The notes under the pieces: generated by a model
What the model was told of the DNA's origin: nothing
What the model saw: only the letters and a program-made list of their open reading frames with translations
The model's database searches: none
Assembly: GCF_039539525.1 (NCBI RefSeq)
Contig: NZ_BAABDH010000040.1
Coordinates: 21,954-85,953 of the forward strand
DNA from: Hymenobacter algoricola
GTDB lineage: Bacteria > Bacteroidota > Bacteroidia > Cytophagales > Hymenobacteraceae
Direction: 5' to 3'
Length of the DNA: 64,000 nt
Shown: in pieces, positions 25,794-34,226 of the stretch
How positions within the stretch are numbered: position 1 is the stretch's first letter
Layout: each line of letters begins with the position of its first letter
Translations under genes and position numbers: made by a program

Positions 25794-27056
25794 TTACGCC
25801 CGGCGCAGCTCAAACACGGTGATTTCCGGCAGGAACCCCACCCGGCCCGGGTAGCCGATAAAGCCCAGCCCGGTGTTGACGTACAGATGCTGCTGGCCCT
25901 GCGAATACAGGCCCGCCCACTGCTTGTACACGTACTGCACGGGGCTCCACTTGAAGCCCGGCAGGTTCACGCCAAACTGCATGCCGTGGGTGTGGCCCGA
26001 CAGGGTAAGGTCGATATCCGGGTATTCGAGCACCTGGGCCTCCCAGTGCGAGGGGTCGTGGGAAAGCAGGATTTTGAAGGCCGCGTCGCCGCTGCCGGCG
26101 TGGGCCTGGGCCAGGTTGCCGTACTTGGGAAAGCGCATCTGGGCGCCCCAGTTCTGCACGCCCAGTACTGCTATCTTCTCGCCGTTGCGCTCAATGGTGT
26201 GGCTTTCGTCGAGCAGCAGCTGCCAGCCGATTTTGGCGTGGTTCTGCTTGAGGCGGTCCAGGTTGGCCGCCTTGGCCGATGCGCCGCCCTGCTCGCTCCA
26301 GTCCACGTAGTCGGCGTAGTCGTGGTTGCCGAGGATAGAGTAGATCGGGTGCCGGGACTCAATCTTGGCCAGCGTGGCAATGTGGGGCTCCACCTCGGTG
26401 GCAATGTTGTTGACCAGGTCGCCGGTCATGAACACGAGGTCGGCGTTTTGTTTGTTGATCAGGGCCACGGCCCGCTCCAGCGGCTCGGGGTTGGCGTTGA
26501 AGCTGCCCGTGTGCAGATCCGAAATCTGCAGCAGCTTGAAGCCCTCGAACGAAGCGGGCAGGTTCGGGAACCGGAGCACCACGCGCTTCACCTGGTAGTC
26601 GGTAGCGCCCTTGGCCATGCCCCAGAGCAGGGAAGTGAAAGGCAGCGCCGCTGCCAGCAGCCCCAGCCGGCTGATAAACTGGCTGCGCGAGATGCCCGAG
26701 CTGCCGTCGGCCCCGGCCACTGCGGGCTGGTTGCTGAATTTAGCAAAGACATAGCGCACGAGGCGGCTGGCATCGTCGACGAGCAGAAACAGCACCACCA
26801 CCAGCTTCGAGACGAACAGCACCAGAATGGCGCTGGTGAGGTAAGTGCGCAGGGCGGTAGGCGGCGTGCCGCGCGACACGGCCATCCAGGCAATGCCGAG
26901 CAGGGAAACCAGGGTGATAAACCAGTAGCCGCCCGTAATCAGGCGCTGGGTGGCGGCGCTGGCGCCCTGACTGACGGTGCGCACGGCCTGAAATACGTAC
27001 CAGTCGACGCCTAGCAAAAGCACGACGAACAGCGCGCTGGTGATGATTCTTTGCAT
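25794..27056 (-). CDS. Membrane-bound metallophosphoesterase (YkuE/YaeI-like)
   Basis: A 420-residue protein. The first 155 residues contain four hydrophobic segments; the rest is a calcineurin-like phosphoesterase with the full motif series: ISDLHTG (D-x-H), MTGDLVNN (GD), ILGNHDYADY (GNHD), LLSHDP (H) and LSGHTHGMQF (GHxH). These bind two metal ions. Relatives act on lipid A precursors or on cell-wall and nucleotide phosphates, so a lipid phosphodiesterase role at the membrane is possible but not proven. It is divergent from radC. Confidence 0.9.
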   Translation of the reverse strand: MQRIITSALFVVLLLGVDWYVFQAVRTVSQGASAATQRLITGGYWFITLVSLLGIAWMAVSRGTPPTALRTYLTSAILVLFVSKLVVVLFLLVDDASRLVRYVFAKFSNQPAVAGADGSSGISRSQFISRLGLLAAALPFTSLLWGMAKGATDYQVKRVVLRFPNLPASFEGFKLLQISDLHTGSFNANPEPLERAVALINKQNADLVFMTGDLVNNIATEVEPHIATLAKIESRHPIYSILGNHDYADYVDWSEQGGASAKAANLDRLKQNHAKIGWQLLLDESHTIERNGEKIAVLGVQNWGAQMRFPKYGNLAQAHAGSGDAAFKILLSHDPSHWEAQVLEYPDIDLTLSGHTHGMQFGVNLPGFKWSPVQYVYKQWAGLYSQGQQHLYVNTGLGFIGYPGRVGFLPEITVFELRRA

Positions 27057-27171
27057 AATACAGGGAAAAACTACCCCGGCGGAGGCAAGTTTTAACCGCC
27101 GGTGGCTACTTTACCAGACGGATACCGCCCGGCTTTACTTTATACGCTACGCCCTACAACACCAATACCAG

Positions 27172-27915
27172 ATGGAAACGTTTGACAATCTGTCCGAAGA
27201 ATCCACTAAGCCCGCGCCCTACCAAACGCCGGCCAGCTTCAGCATCAAAAGCTGGGCCGAGGAAGACCGGCCCCGCGAAAAGCTGATGCAAAAGGGCCGC
27301 ACCGCCCTATCCGACGCCGAGCTGCTGGCCATTCTGCTGGGCTCGGGCACTGCCCGGCTCTCGGCCGTGGACGTGGCCAAGCTGATTCTGGCCGCCGTCG
27401 GCAATGACTTAAACGAGCTGGCCCGTCTGTCGCTCAAGGACCTGATGCGCCATAAAGGCATTGGCGAGGCCAAGGCCATCGCCATTGTGGCGGCGCTGGA
27501 GCTGGGCCGCCGCCGCAAGGAAACCGCCGCGGCCGCCCGCGTCACCATCACCTGCTCCCGGGATATTTACGAGCTGGTGCGGCCCCACCTGCAGGATCTG
27601 CCCCACGAGGAGTTCTGGGTGATTCTGCTCAATCGCGCCAACGTGGTGATGCGCAAAGCCAGCATCAGCAGCGGGGGCGTGGCCGGGACCGTGGCCGACC
27701 CCAAGCTGATTTTCAAGGAAGCCCTGGAGCAGCTGGCCAGCAGCGTGATTCTGGTGCACAACCACCCCAGCGGCAACCGCAGCCCTTCGGCCGCCGACAT
27801 TGCCCTCACCCGCAAGCTCAAGGATGGCGGCCAGTTTCTGGATCTGCCCATTCTCGACCACCTGATTTACACCGACCTGGGCTACTACAGCTTCGCCGAC
27901 GAGGGAATCCTGTGA
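27172..27915 (+). CDS. radC: RadC family JAB1/MPN-domain protein
   Basis: A 247-residue protein starting at the ATG at 27172; upstream in-frame starts are in unlikely sequence. A helix-hairpin-helix-like N-terminal part (LSLKDLMRHKGIGEAKAIAIVAALELG) leads into the JAMM metal-site domain with the signature LVHNHPSGNRSPSAAD and LDHLIY. Despite the name, a recombination-repair role for RadC has not held up, and the family's biochemical role is unclear. The catalytic site looks intact. Confidence 0.93.
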   Translation: METFDNLSEESTKPAPYQTPASFSIKSWAEEDRPREKLMQKGRTALSDAELLAILLGSGTARLSAVDVAKLILAAVGNDLNELARLSLKDLMRHKGIGEAKAIAIVAALELGRRRKETAAAARVTITCSRDIYELVRPHLQDLPHEEFWVILLNRANVVMRKASISSGGVAGTVADPKLIFKEALEQLASSVILVHNHPSGNRSPSAADIALTRKLKDGGQFLDLPILDHLIYTDLGYYSFADEGIL

Positions 27916-28000
27916 GTTGCCGGTTATCGGTTGCGTGTTGCCGGTTGAAGTCGGCCAGAAGAACGAACTGGCAACTGGTAACACGCAACTGGTAACTGAA
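27915..28000. repeat. Palindromic repeat of the GTTGCCRGTT type
   Basis: GGTTGCGTGTTGCCGGTT near 27929-27946 pairs with AACTGGTAACACGCAACT near 27973-27990 (15 of 18 match). It lies between radC and the promoter of the next gene. A second copy of the same type lies at 28847-28920. Confidence 0.6.
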
Positions 28001-28001
28001 G

Positions 28002-28009
28002 TACCTTTG
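28002..28009 (+). promoter_or_regulatory. Predicted -7 promoter box (TACCTTTG), start-proximal
   Basis: A full TAnnTTTG match whose last base lies six bases before the ATG at 28015, so the transcript would be leaderless or nearly so. Confidence 0.5.
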
Positions 28010-28014
28010 TGCTT

Positions 28015-28656
28015 ATGCGCATCAACCCCAAGCTGCTCCTGGCCGTTGGCCTGCTGGCTATTTTCGGCTACTTCCTGCAAGACCTCGTGCTGGGCAACGA
28101 CCAGTTCGCCGCCGGCATCAACAAAATCCGGAAGGAGAAAAACGACTCCTTCCGCCGGGCCAAAAACTCGCCCCTCACCGCCGAGCAGCGCGACCAGTTC
28201 GACAGCCTGCGCTACTTCCTGCCCGAAAAGGATTACGCCGTGGATGCCCGGCTGGAGCGCTCCACCAAGGGCGAAACGGTGGAGATTCCGCTTACCGACG
28301 GCAAAACCGAGTCGTACCTGCGCTGGGGCCGGGTTACGTTTGAGCTGGGCAACGCCCCGCAGCAGCTCACCGTGCTGCTCAAGCTCGACGACAAGGACGG
28401 CAAGCTCTTCATTCCCTTCACCGACAAAACCAACGGCTTTGCCACCTACGGCGGGGGGCGCTACCTCGACGTGACTCCGCCCCAGGAAGGCCAGGGAGAA
28501 ATAACGCTCGACTTCAACCAGGCTTACAGCCCCTACTGCGCCTACGGCGCCGGCTTTGCCTGCCCCGTGCCGCCCACGGAAAACCGGCTGGCCGTCGAAG
28601 TCAGAGCCGGAGAAAAGAGCTTCCCCGAAATCGACCACACCGGCCACAACCATTAG
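28015..28656 (+). CDS. DUF1684 domain-containing protein
   Basis: A 213-residue protein from the ATG at 28015; a GTG two codons upstream overlaps the promoter box and is less likely. One N-terminal hydrophobic segment (KLLLAVGLLAIFGYFLQDLVLG) acts as signal or anchor. The rest matches the DUF1684 pattern: IRKEKNDSFRRAKNSPLTAEQRDQFDSLRYF, TDKTNGFATYGGGRYLDV, and LDFNQAYSPYCAYGAGFACPVPPTENRL with its conserved PYCAY and CPxPPxEN residues. Function of the family is unknown. Palindromic repeats flank the gene on both sides. Confidence 0.88.
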   Translation: MRINPKLLLAVGLLAIFGYFLQDLVLGNDQFAAGINKIRKEKNDSFRRAKNSPLTAEQRDQFDSLRYFLPEKDYAVDARLERSTKGETVEIPLTDGKTESYLRWGRVTFELGNAPQQLTVLLKLDDKDGKLFIPFTDKTNGFATYGGGRYLDVTPPQEGQGEITLDFNQAYSPYCAYGAGFACPVPPTENRLAVEVRAGEKSFPEIDHTGHNH

Positions 28657-28683
28657 ATTAGGGTGACATCAGCCGAAAAAGGC

Positions 28684-28776
28684 CGTCATGCAGAGGCGCA
28701 GCCGAAGCATCTCGCGGGCGGACGTTGAATTTAGCAATACAACGAAGCCCGCGAGATTCCTCGCAGGTCCGGAACA
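28684..28776. repeat. Dispersed palindromic repeat (GCAGCCGAAGCATCTCGCG type)
   Basis: ATCTCGCGGGC (28709-28719) pairs with GCCCGCGAGAT (28747-28757), preceded by the shared block GAGGCGCAGCCGAAGC. The same blocks occur at 31392-31613 and in part at 35065-35106. No gene lies in this gap (28657-28935). Confidence 0.65.
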
Positions 28777-28828
28777 ACGGCCTGATGAGCTGGGTACCAC
28801 GCCGCCGTTTTTGCCGCCCGCCCGAATC

Positions 28829-28836
28829 CCTACCTT
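28829..28836 (+). promoter_or_regulatory. Predicted -7 promoter box (TACCTTTG) for pheT
   Basis: A full TAnnTTTG match, about 100 bases before the pheT start. The leader would contain the palindrome at 28847-28920. Confidence 0.5.
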
Positions 28837-28846
28837 TGCCCTGATT

Positions 28847-28920
28847 CTGTTGCCCGTTGCGAGTTACCCGTTGCCAGTTCGCGCAGCTGATGTAACCGTC
28901 AACCGGCAACCCGCAACTGG
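28847..28920. repeat. Palindromic repeat of the GTTGCCRGTT type in the pheT leader
   Basis: CGTTGCGAGTTACCCGTTGCC and its imperfect reverse complement around 28898-28918 (about 16 of 21 match) can form a hairpin between the predicted promoter and the pheT start. It is related to the repeat at 27915-28000. Confidence 0.55.
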
Positions 28921-28935
28921 AAACTGATACAACTG

Positions 28936-31371
28936 ATGAAAATATCCTTCGACTGGCTCCGCACGCTTATTCCCACCGACCAACCCGCCGTGGAAATCGG
29001 CAAGCTGCTCACCGGCTCGGGGCTGGAGGTGGAAGGCATTGAGGAGCTCGAAAGCATCCCCGGCGGCCTGCGCGGCCTGGTGCTGGGCACGGTGCTGACC
29101 TGCGAAAAGCACCCCGACGCCGACAAGCTCAGCCTGACCACCGTGGATGTGGGCGACGATACCCCCCGCCAGATTGTGTGCGGCGCGGCCAACGTGCGCG
29201 CCGGCCTCAAAGTGGTGGTAGCCCTGGAAGGCGCCCAGCTCTACCCGGCCCAGGGAGAGCCGTTCAAAATCAAGAAGTCTAAGATCCGGGGTGCGGCCTC
29301 CGAGGGCATGATCTGCGCCGAGGACGAAATCGGCCTGGGTACCTCCCACGCGGGCATCATGGAGCTGGATACCGACTTGCCCAACGGCACGCCCGCCGCC
29401 GACTACTTCGGCCTGGGCTCCGACTCAGTGTTTGAAATCGGGCTGACGCCTAACCGCGCCGATGCCGCCTCGCATTACGGCGTGGCCCGGGAGCTGCGCG
29501 CCCTGCTGCGCCAGCCCTGCCAGCTGCCCGACGTCAGCCAGTTCCACGCCCCGGCTACGGCAGAGCGGAATATTGCCGTCGAGATTCAGGACCGCGAAGC
29601 CAGCCCGCGCTACGCCGGCCTGCTGCTCGAAAACGTGCTGGTGGGCCCGTCGCCGGAGTGGCTGCAGCGCCGTCTGCGCAGCATTGGCCTGTCACCCATC
29701 AACAACGTGGTGGACGTAACCAACTTCGTGCTCCACGAACTGGGCCAGCCCCTGCACGCCTTCGACGCCGACCAGATTACCGGGAGCAAAATCATTGTGA
29801 AGCGGGCCGCGGAAGGCGAGAAGTTCGTCACCCTCGACGGTACGGAGCGCACCCTGAAAGCTGCCGACCTCGTTATTGCCGACGCCCACGGCGCGCCCAT
29901 GGCGCTGGCCGGCGTATTCGGCGGCCAAACGTCCGGCGTATCGGCGGCTACCAGCCGCGTGTTTCTGGAAAGCGCCTACTTCCAGCCCGCCGCCGTGCGC
30001 AAGACGTCCCAGACCCACCAGCTCAAAACCGACGCCTCCTTCCGCTTCGAGCGGGGCACCGACCCCAATATGGTTCTGGTAGCCCTGAAGCGCGCCGCCC
30101 TGCTGCTCCAGGAAGTAGCCGGCGCTACCATTGCCGCGCCCATCGTCGACCAGTACCCGGCCCCTATCGGCCACACCGCCGTGCGGCTGCGCCTGCCCCG
30201 CGTCGAGCGGCTGGTGGGGCAGTTTATTGCCCCGGAGCGCATCCGCCAGATCCTCACCGACCTCGACATCCTCATTGCGGAGGAAACCCAGGATGCCGCC
30301 GGCCACGCCGAGTGGATCCTGAGCGTGCCTCCGCACAAGGTGGACGTGACCCGGGAGGCCGACGTGATTGAGGAAATTCTGCGCATCTACGGCTACAACC
30401 ACGTGGCTTTGCGGCCCCACAACGCGGCTTCGTACCTGGCCAAGTTCCCGAACCCCGACCCCGAGGTGCTGCGCCAGAACACGGCCCGCCTGCTCAGCGG
30501 TCAGGGCTTCTCCGAAATCATCACCAACTCGCTGACCAACTCGCTCTACTTCGAAAAAGCCGGTGAGAAAAACGAAGCGCTGGTGCCGGTGCTCAACTAC
30601 AACAGCGCCGATTTGAACGTGATGCGCCCCACCATGCTGCACTCGGGTCTGGAGGTGATTCGCTACAACGTGAACCGCCGCCAGCGCGACCTGAAGCTCT
30701 ACGAGTTCGGCAAAACCTACCACCGCGAGGCCGACGGCAAGTACTCGGAGAAGAACAAGCTCGTCATTTACCTGACCGGCAGCACGGCCCCCGAAACCTG
30801 GCAGCAGAAGTCCGACAAGGCTACCTACCACCAGCTGGCCGGCGCGGTGCAGCAGGTGCTGGCTTCGCTCGGCTTCGCCCAGCCCGCCTCGCAGCCGGTG
30901 GAGCATCCGTATCTGGCCGGTGGCCTGACGCTGCTGGCCCAGAATCAGCCCGTAGCCCAGCTCGGCGCCGTGGCGTCGGCCGTGCTCAAGCGGCTCGACG
31001 TGAGCCAGCCGGTGTGGTACGCCGAGCTGGACTGGGACTGGCTGACGAAGAAGTACAAGAACACGCTCACGGCCCGGGAGCTGTCCAAGTTCCCGGAAGT
31101 GCGCCGCGACCTGTCGTTGGTGGTGGACCGCACCGTAACCTTCGACCAGCTCCGCCAGATTGCCCAGCGCACCGAGAAAAAGCTGCTGCAGAGCCTGAAC
31201 GTGTTCGACGTGTATGAGGGCGAAAACCTGGGCGCGGGCAAGAAGTCCTACTCCGTCAGCTTCAGCCTGCAGGACCCGACCCAGACCCTGACCGAGCAGG
31301 CCATCGACGCGGTGATGCAGCGCCTGATCCAGCAGTTCGAGAAGCAGGCCGGCGCGGTAATCCGGCGGTAG
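28936..31371 (+). CDS. pheT: Phenylalanine-tRNA ligase beta subunit
   Basis: An 811-residue subunit that with PheS charges tRNA-Phe. Domains in order: N-terminal B1 (MKISFDWLRTLIP), the tRNA-binding B2 domain (LGTVLTCEKHPDADKLSLTTVDVG), the B3/B4 editing domain (INNVVDVTNFVLHELGQPLHAFDAD), the B5 domain (RLPRVERLVGQFI; HKVDVTREADVIEEILRIYGYN), the catalytic-like core (YEFGKTYHREADGKYSE) and the C-terminal anticodon-binding RRM fold (FPEVRRDLSLVVDRTVTF). Length is normal for the family. pheS is not adjacent, unlike the pheST operon of E. coli. Confidence 0.97.
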   Translation: MKISFDWLRTLIPTDQPAVEIGKLLTGSGLEVEGIEELESIPGGLRGLVLGTVLTCEKHPDADKLSLTTVDVGDDTPRQIVCGAANVRAGLKVVVALEGAQLYPAQGEPFKIKKSKIRGAASEGMICAEDEIGLGTSHAGIMELDTDLPNGTPAADYFGLGSDSVFEIGLTPNRADAASHYGVARELRALLRQPCQLPDVSQFHAPATAERNIAVEIQDREASPRYAGLLLENVLVGPSPEWLQRRLRSIGLSPINNVVDVTNFVLHELGQPLHAFDADQITGSKIIVKRAAEGEKFVTLDGTERTLKAADLVIADAHGAPMALAGVFGGQTSGVSAATSRVFLESAYFQPAAVRKTSQTHQLKTDASFRFERGTDPNMVLVALKRAALLLQEVAGATIAAPIVDQYPAPIGHTAVRLRLPRVERLVGQFIAPERIRQILTDLDILIAEETQDAAGHAEWILSVPPHKVDVTREADVIEEILRIYGYNHVALRPHNAASYLAKFPNPDPEVLRQNTARLLSGQGFSEIITNSLTNSLYFEKAGEKNEALVPVLNYNSADLNVMRPTMLHSGLEVIRYNVNRRQRDLKLYEFGKTYHREADGKYSEKNKLVIYLTGSTAPETWQQKSDKATYHQLAGAVQQVLASLGFAQPASQPVEHPYLAGGLTLLAQNQPVAQLGAVASAVLKRLDVSQPVWYAELDWDWLTKKYKNTLTARELSKFPEVRRDLSLVVDRTVTFDQLRQIAQRTEKKLLQSLNVFDVYEGENLGAGKKSYSVSFSLQDPTQTLTEQAIDAVMQRLIQQFEKQAGAVIRR

Positions 31372-31391
31372 CGGCTGATGCCGGGAAAGTA

Positions 31392-31613
31392 GAACGTCAT
31401 GCTGAGGCGCAGCCGAGGTATCTCGCGTGCAATAGTAACTGTCATACTGGGCGAAGTCGAAGCATCTCTACCGCTTCGTTGCAATGGCCATTGATTACCA
31501 TTGCACGCGAGATGCTTCGACTTTGCTCAGCATGACGTTCTTTTTGCGGCAACGACGCCACGCGAGATTCCTCGGTCACTGGCTTGATGCGCCACATGCT
31601 CGGAATGACGTTC
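31392..31613. repeat. Cluster of dispersed palindromic repeats between pheT and a small coiled-coil gene
   Basis: Bases 31392-31433 (GAACGTCATGCTGAGG..., ending TCTCGCGTGCAAT) are mirrored by 31500-31540 (ATTGCACGCGAGATGC..., ending CAGCATGACGTTC), giving arms of about 40 bases. Inside lies a second block (GTCATACTGG...CTCTACCGCTTCGTTGCAAT), which recurs at 35065-35100. A third partial copy runs to 31613. The gap holds no gene. Confidence 0.7.
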
Positions 31614-31726
31614 AATAGAATGGGGCCAACAGTTCGACGGCCACGAGGTTAAAGCCCAACTTTAAGGGCGAAGTACTAGAGCCCGTAACTTCGTCTTACA
31701 TTAGCCTCCAAAATATTTCCTTTCCA

Positions 31727-32023
31727 ATGGCTTCTTCCCAGCAACTTGCCCAACTAGACCGTCTCGAGCGACAAGTGACGTCGTTAGTGGCTGCCTATCA
31801 GGGCCTGCGCGAGGACCTGGCCGATGCCAACACCACCATCCAGCAGCTGCGGGCCGACGTGCGCGACCGGGAGCGGCAGCTCAAGGATTTCCAGAATCAG
31901 GAGAATATCGCTAAACTTGTCAATACCATAGCAGGGGAACCTGCCAACGCAAACGAGCTGAAACTTCGCCTCAACGAATATATCCGCGAAATAGATAAGT
32001 GCCTTGCCTATTTGAGGGAATAA
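31727..32023 (+). CDS. Small coiled-coil protein upstream of zapA
   Basis: A 98-residue protein that is almost entirely heptad-patterned coiled coil (LDRLERQVTSLVAAYQGLREDLADANTTIQQLRADVRDRERQLKDF), with a conserved-looking end (LRLNEYIREIDKCLAYLRE). It starts 31 bases before zapA ends its spacing and is on the same strand, so the pair is probably co-transcribed. Its size and position suggest a cell-division accessory protein, comparable to the ZapB idea, but this is inference from context. A near-match promoter (TACATTAG) lies at 31697-31704. Confidence 0.75.
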   Translation: MASSQQLAQLDRLERQVTSLVAAYQGLREDLADANTTIQQLRADVRDRERQLKDFQNQENIAKLVNTIAGEPANANELKLRLNEYIREIDKCLAYLRE

Positions 32024-32054
32024 CCACCATCAAACCTTACGACGCCTGCTCTCC

Positions 32055-32345
32055 ATGAGCGACCTTTCCATTAAAATCCGCATTGCCGACCGAGACTACC
32101 CGATGCGGGTAGCCCCGCAGGAGGAGGAACGCCTGCGCCTGGCGGGCCGCCTGCTGGGTGAGCGGATCAAGGAATTTCGCGAGCAGTACGGCATTCAGGA
32201 CAAGCAGGATCTGCTGGCCATGATTGCCTTGTCCACCATGGCTGACGGCCTGAAGGTCAGCAAGGAAAAGGACGGCACCGATGCGGCCCTCACCGAACGC
32301 CTCGCGCGCCTCGATGAGCTGCTTTCGGGAGTAGTGCTCGGCTAA
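32055..32345 (+). CDS. zapA: Cell division protein ZapA
   Basis: A 96-residue protein. ZapA binds FtsZ and bundles its filaments at the division ring. The N-terminal beta-alpha part (SIKIRIADRDYPMRVAPQEEERLRLAGRLLGERIKEFREQYG) and the C-terminal dimerising helix (LAMIALSTMADGLKVSKEKDG...) match the family in order and length. It lies between the small coiled-coil gene and rny. Confidence 0.88.
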   Translation: MSDLSIKIRIADRDYPMRVAPQEEERLRLAGRLLGERIKEFREQYGIQDKQDLLAMIALSTMADGLKVSKEKDGTDAALTERLARLDELLSGVVLG

Positions 32346-32468
32346 AAGGCCGGGCGCTGGCATACGTTTCAGACTCGAATCGGGTGGGGCAATCGGCTCC
32401 GCCATTCGTTCGTCGTCGGCAGTATTTTCCGTGCTATGGTTTCTTCCCACCTCCCAAAACCATAGCTC
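32346..32468 (+). other. zapA-rny gap with a start-proximal hairpin
   Basis: No gene fits in these 123 bases. GCTATGGTTT (32433-32442) and AAACCATAGC (32457-32466) form a perfect 10-bp stem ending two bases before the rny start codon. TATTTTCC at 32423-32430 is close to the promoter box, so the rny message could begin with this hairpin. A small RNA (6S-like) is conceivable because 6S RNA lies beside zapA in gamma-proteobacteria, but I cannot show the 6S fold here. Confidence 0.4.
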
Positions 32469-34166
32469 ATGCCCGACATTTTGTATATCATCCTGGCCGC
32501 CGTGCTTGCCCTTGGGGTCGGCATTGTGGTCGGGCGCCAGCTGGCCGGCAAGGTCAAGCTCGACCACGAATCCGACGCCCAGGCCCGCGCCCAACTCCTC
32601 ATCCAGGAGGCCGAAACCCAGGCCACCCGCACCCGCGACGAGCGGATCCAGCAGTCGAAAGACAAGTTTCGTCAGCTCAAAAACGAATTTGAGCAGGACA
32701 GCAAACGCCAGAAGCAGGAGCTCGACGCCGAGCTGACCCAGCGCCGCCAGGGCGTGGTAGAGCAGGAGCAGAGCATCAAGCAGCTCACCCTCACCACCCA
32801 GCGCCAGCTCGAAGGCATCCAGAAAAAAGAGCAGGACCTCGACGTGCTGCGCGAAAAGCTCCAGAACGACTCCACCCAGCAGCGGGAGCGGCTCGACGCC
32901 CAGGAAGAAAAGCGCCGCACCGTAGTAGAGGCCCAGCTGGCCAAGCTCCAGCAGCGCGAGCAGGAAGTGGAAGATGAGCTGGAAAGCACCCGCGAGTCGC
33001 TCAGCACCCAACTCACCGAGGTGCAGCACCAGCTCGAAACCATTTCGGGCCTGACCGCCGCCGAAGCCCGCGAGCAGCTGGTGGAGTCGCTCAAGAACGA
33101 AGCCCAGATTCAGGCTTCCAGCTACATTAAGGACGTAGTAGCTCAGGCCAAGCTCTCGGCCACCAAGGACGCCAAGAAAGTGGTGCTCGAAACTATTCAG
33201 CGCACCGCCGCCGAGCACGCCATCGAAAACTGCGTGTCCATCTTCAACATCGAATCGGACGACGTAAAAGGCAAAATCATCGGCCGCGAAGGCCGCAACA
33301 TCCGCGCCCTGGAAGCGGCTACCGGCGTCGAAATCATCGTCGACGACACGCCTGAGGCCATCATCATCTCAGGCTTCGACCCGGTACGCCGCGAAGTAGC
33401 CCGTCTGAGCCTGCACCTGCTGGTGAAGGACGGCCGTATTCACCCGGCCCGCATCGAGGAAATCGTGGCCAAGACCCGCAAGAACATCGACGAGGAAATC
33501 GTCGAAATCGGCGAGCGGACCATCATCGACCTGGGTATTCACGGCCTGCACCCCGAGCTGATCAAGATGGTGGGGCGCATGCGCTTCCGTTCCAGCTACG
33601 GGCAGAACCTGCTCCAGCACAGCCGCGAAGTGGCCAACCTCTGCGCCACGATGGCCGCCGAAATGGGCCTCGACGTGAAGAAAGCCAAGCGCGCCGGCCT
33701 GCTCCACGACATCGGCAAGGTGAGCACCGAGGAGCCCGAGCTGCCCCACGCCATTCTGGGCATGGAGATGGCCAAGAAGTATAAGGAGCACCCCGACGTG
33801 GTCAACGCCATCGGCGCCCACCACGACGAAATCGAGATGACGGCCATGATTTCGCCGCTCGTGCAGGCCTGCGACGCCATTTCGGGCTCCCGCCCCGGCG
33901 CCCGCCGCGAGATGATGGAAAGCTACATCAAGCGCCTCAAGCAGCTCGAAGAAACCGCCGTGGGCTTCGACGGCGTGCTGCAGTGCTACGCCATCCAGGC
34001 CGGCCGCGAGCTGCGCGTGATGGTGAATGCCGACAACGTAACCGACGAGCGGGCCCAGGAGCTGAGCTACGAAATCTCGCAGAAAATCGAGAAGGAGATG
34101 CAGTACCCCGGCCAGATCAAAATTACCGTAATCCGCGAAATGCGGGCCGTGGCCTACGCGAAGTAG
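32469..34166 (+). CDS. rny: Ribonuclease Y
   Basis: A 565-residue membrane-anchored endoribonuclease that starts mRNA decay. Order of parts: an N-terminal transmembrane segment (ILYIILAAVLALGVGIVVG), a long coiled coil (about residues 30-225, Gln/Glu/Lys-rich), a KH RNA-binding domain (VKGKIIGREGRNIRALEAATGVEIIVDDTPEAIIISGFD), and an HD domain (NLLQHSREVANLCATMAAEMG; LLHDIGKVSTEE, with the HD pair; IGAHHDEIE). Length is normal. It is the last gene of the coiled-coil/zapA/rny run, followed by a terminator. Confidence 0.97.
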   Translation: MPDILYIILAAVLALGVGIVVGRQLAGKVKLDHESDAQARAQLLIQEAETQATRTRDERIQQSKDKFRQLKNEFEQDSKRQKQELDAELTQRRQGVVEQEQSIKQLTLTTQRQLEGIQKKEQDLDVLREKLQNDSTQQRERLDAQEEKRRTVVEAQLAKLQQREQEVEDELESTRESLSTQLTEVQHQLETISGLTAAEAREQLVESLKNEAQIQASSYIKDVVAQAKLSATKDAKKVVLETIQRTAAEHAIENCVSIFNIESDDVKGKIIGREGRNIRALEAATGVEIIVDDTPEAIIISGFDPVRREVARLSLHLLVKDGRIHPARIEEIVAKTRKNIDEEIVEIGERTIIDLGIHGLHPELIKMVGRMRFRSSYGQNLLQHSREVANLCATMAAEMGLDVKKAKRAGLLHDIGKVSTEEPELPHAILGMEMAKKYKEHPDVVNAIGAHHDEIEMTAMISPLVQACDAISGSRPGARREMMESYIKRLKQLEETAVGFDGVLQCYAIQAGRELRVMVNADNVTDERAQELSYEISQKIEKEMQYPGQIKITVIREMRAVAYAK

Positions 34167-34185
34167 GAGGCTGGTTTACGAATGC

Positions 34186-34221
34186 AAACAGCCCCCGCGA
34201 CGGAAGTTGCGGGGGCTGTTT
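34186..34221. terminator. Bidirectional terminator between rny and the convergent gene
   Basis: AAACAGCCCCCGC, GACGGAAGTT loop, GCGGGGGCTGTTT. It lies six bases from the stop of the next gene. Confidence 0.85.
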
Positions 34222-34226
34222 CGTTT

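Noticed and set aside
25463..25822. Open frame with a Val repeat opposite the second paralogous lipoprotein
   Set aside because: The Val run is the antisense of the Thr codon repeat of the lipoprotein; the frame crosses a terminator.
32346..32468. 6S RNA gene beside zapA
   Set aside because: The position is suggestive, but I could not draw the long hairpin with a central bubble that defines 6S RNA. It is kept only as a possibility in a finding.
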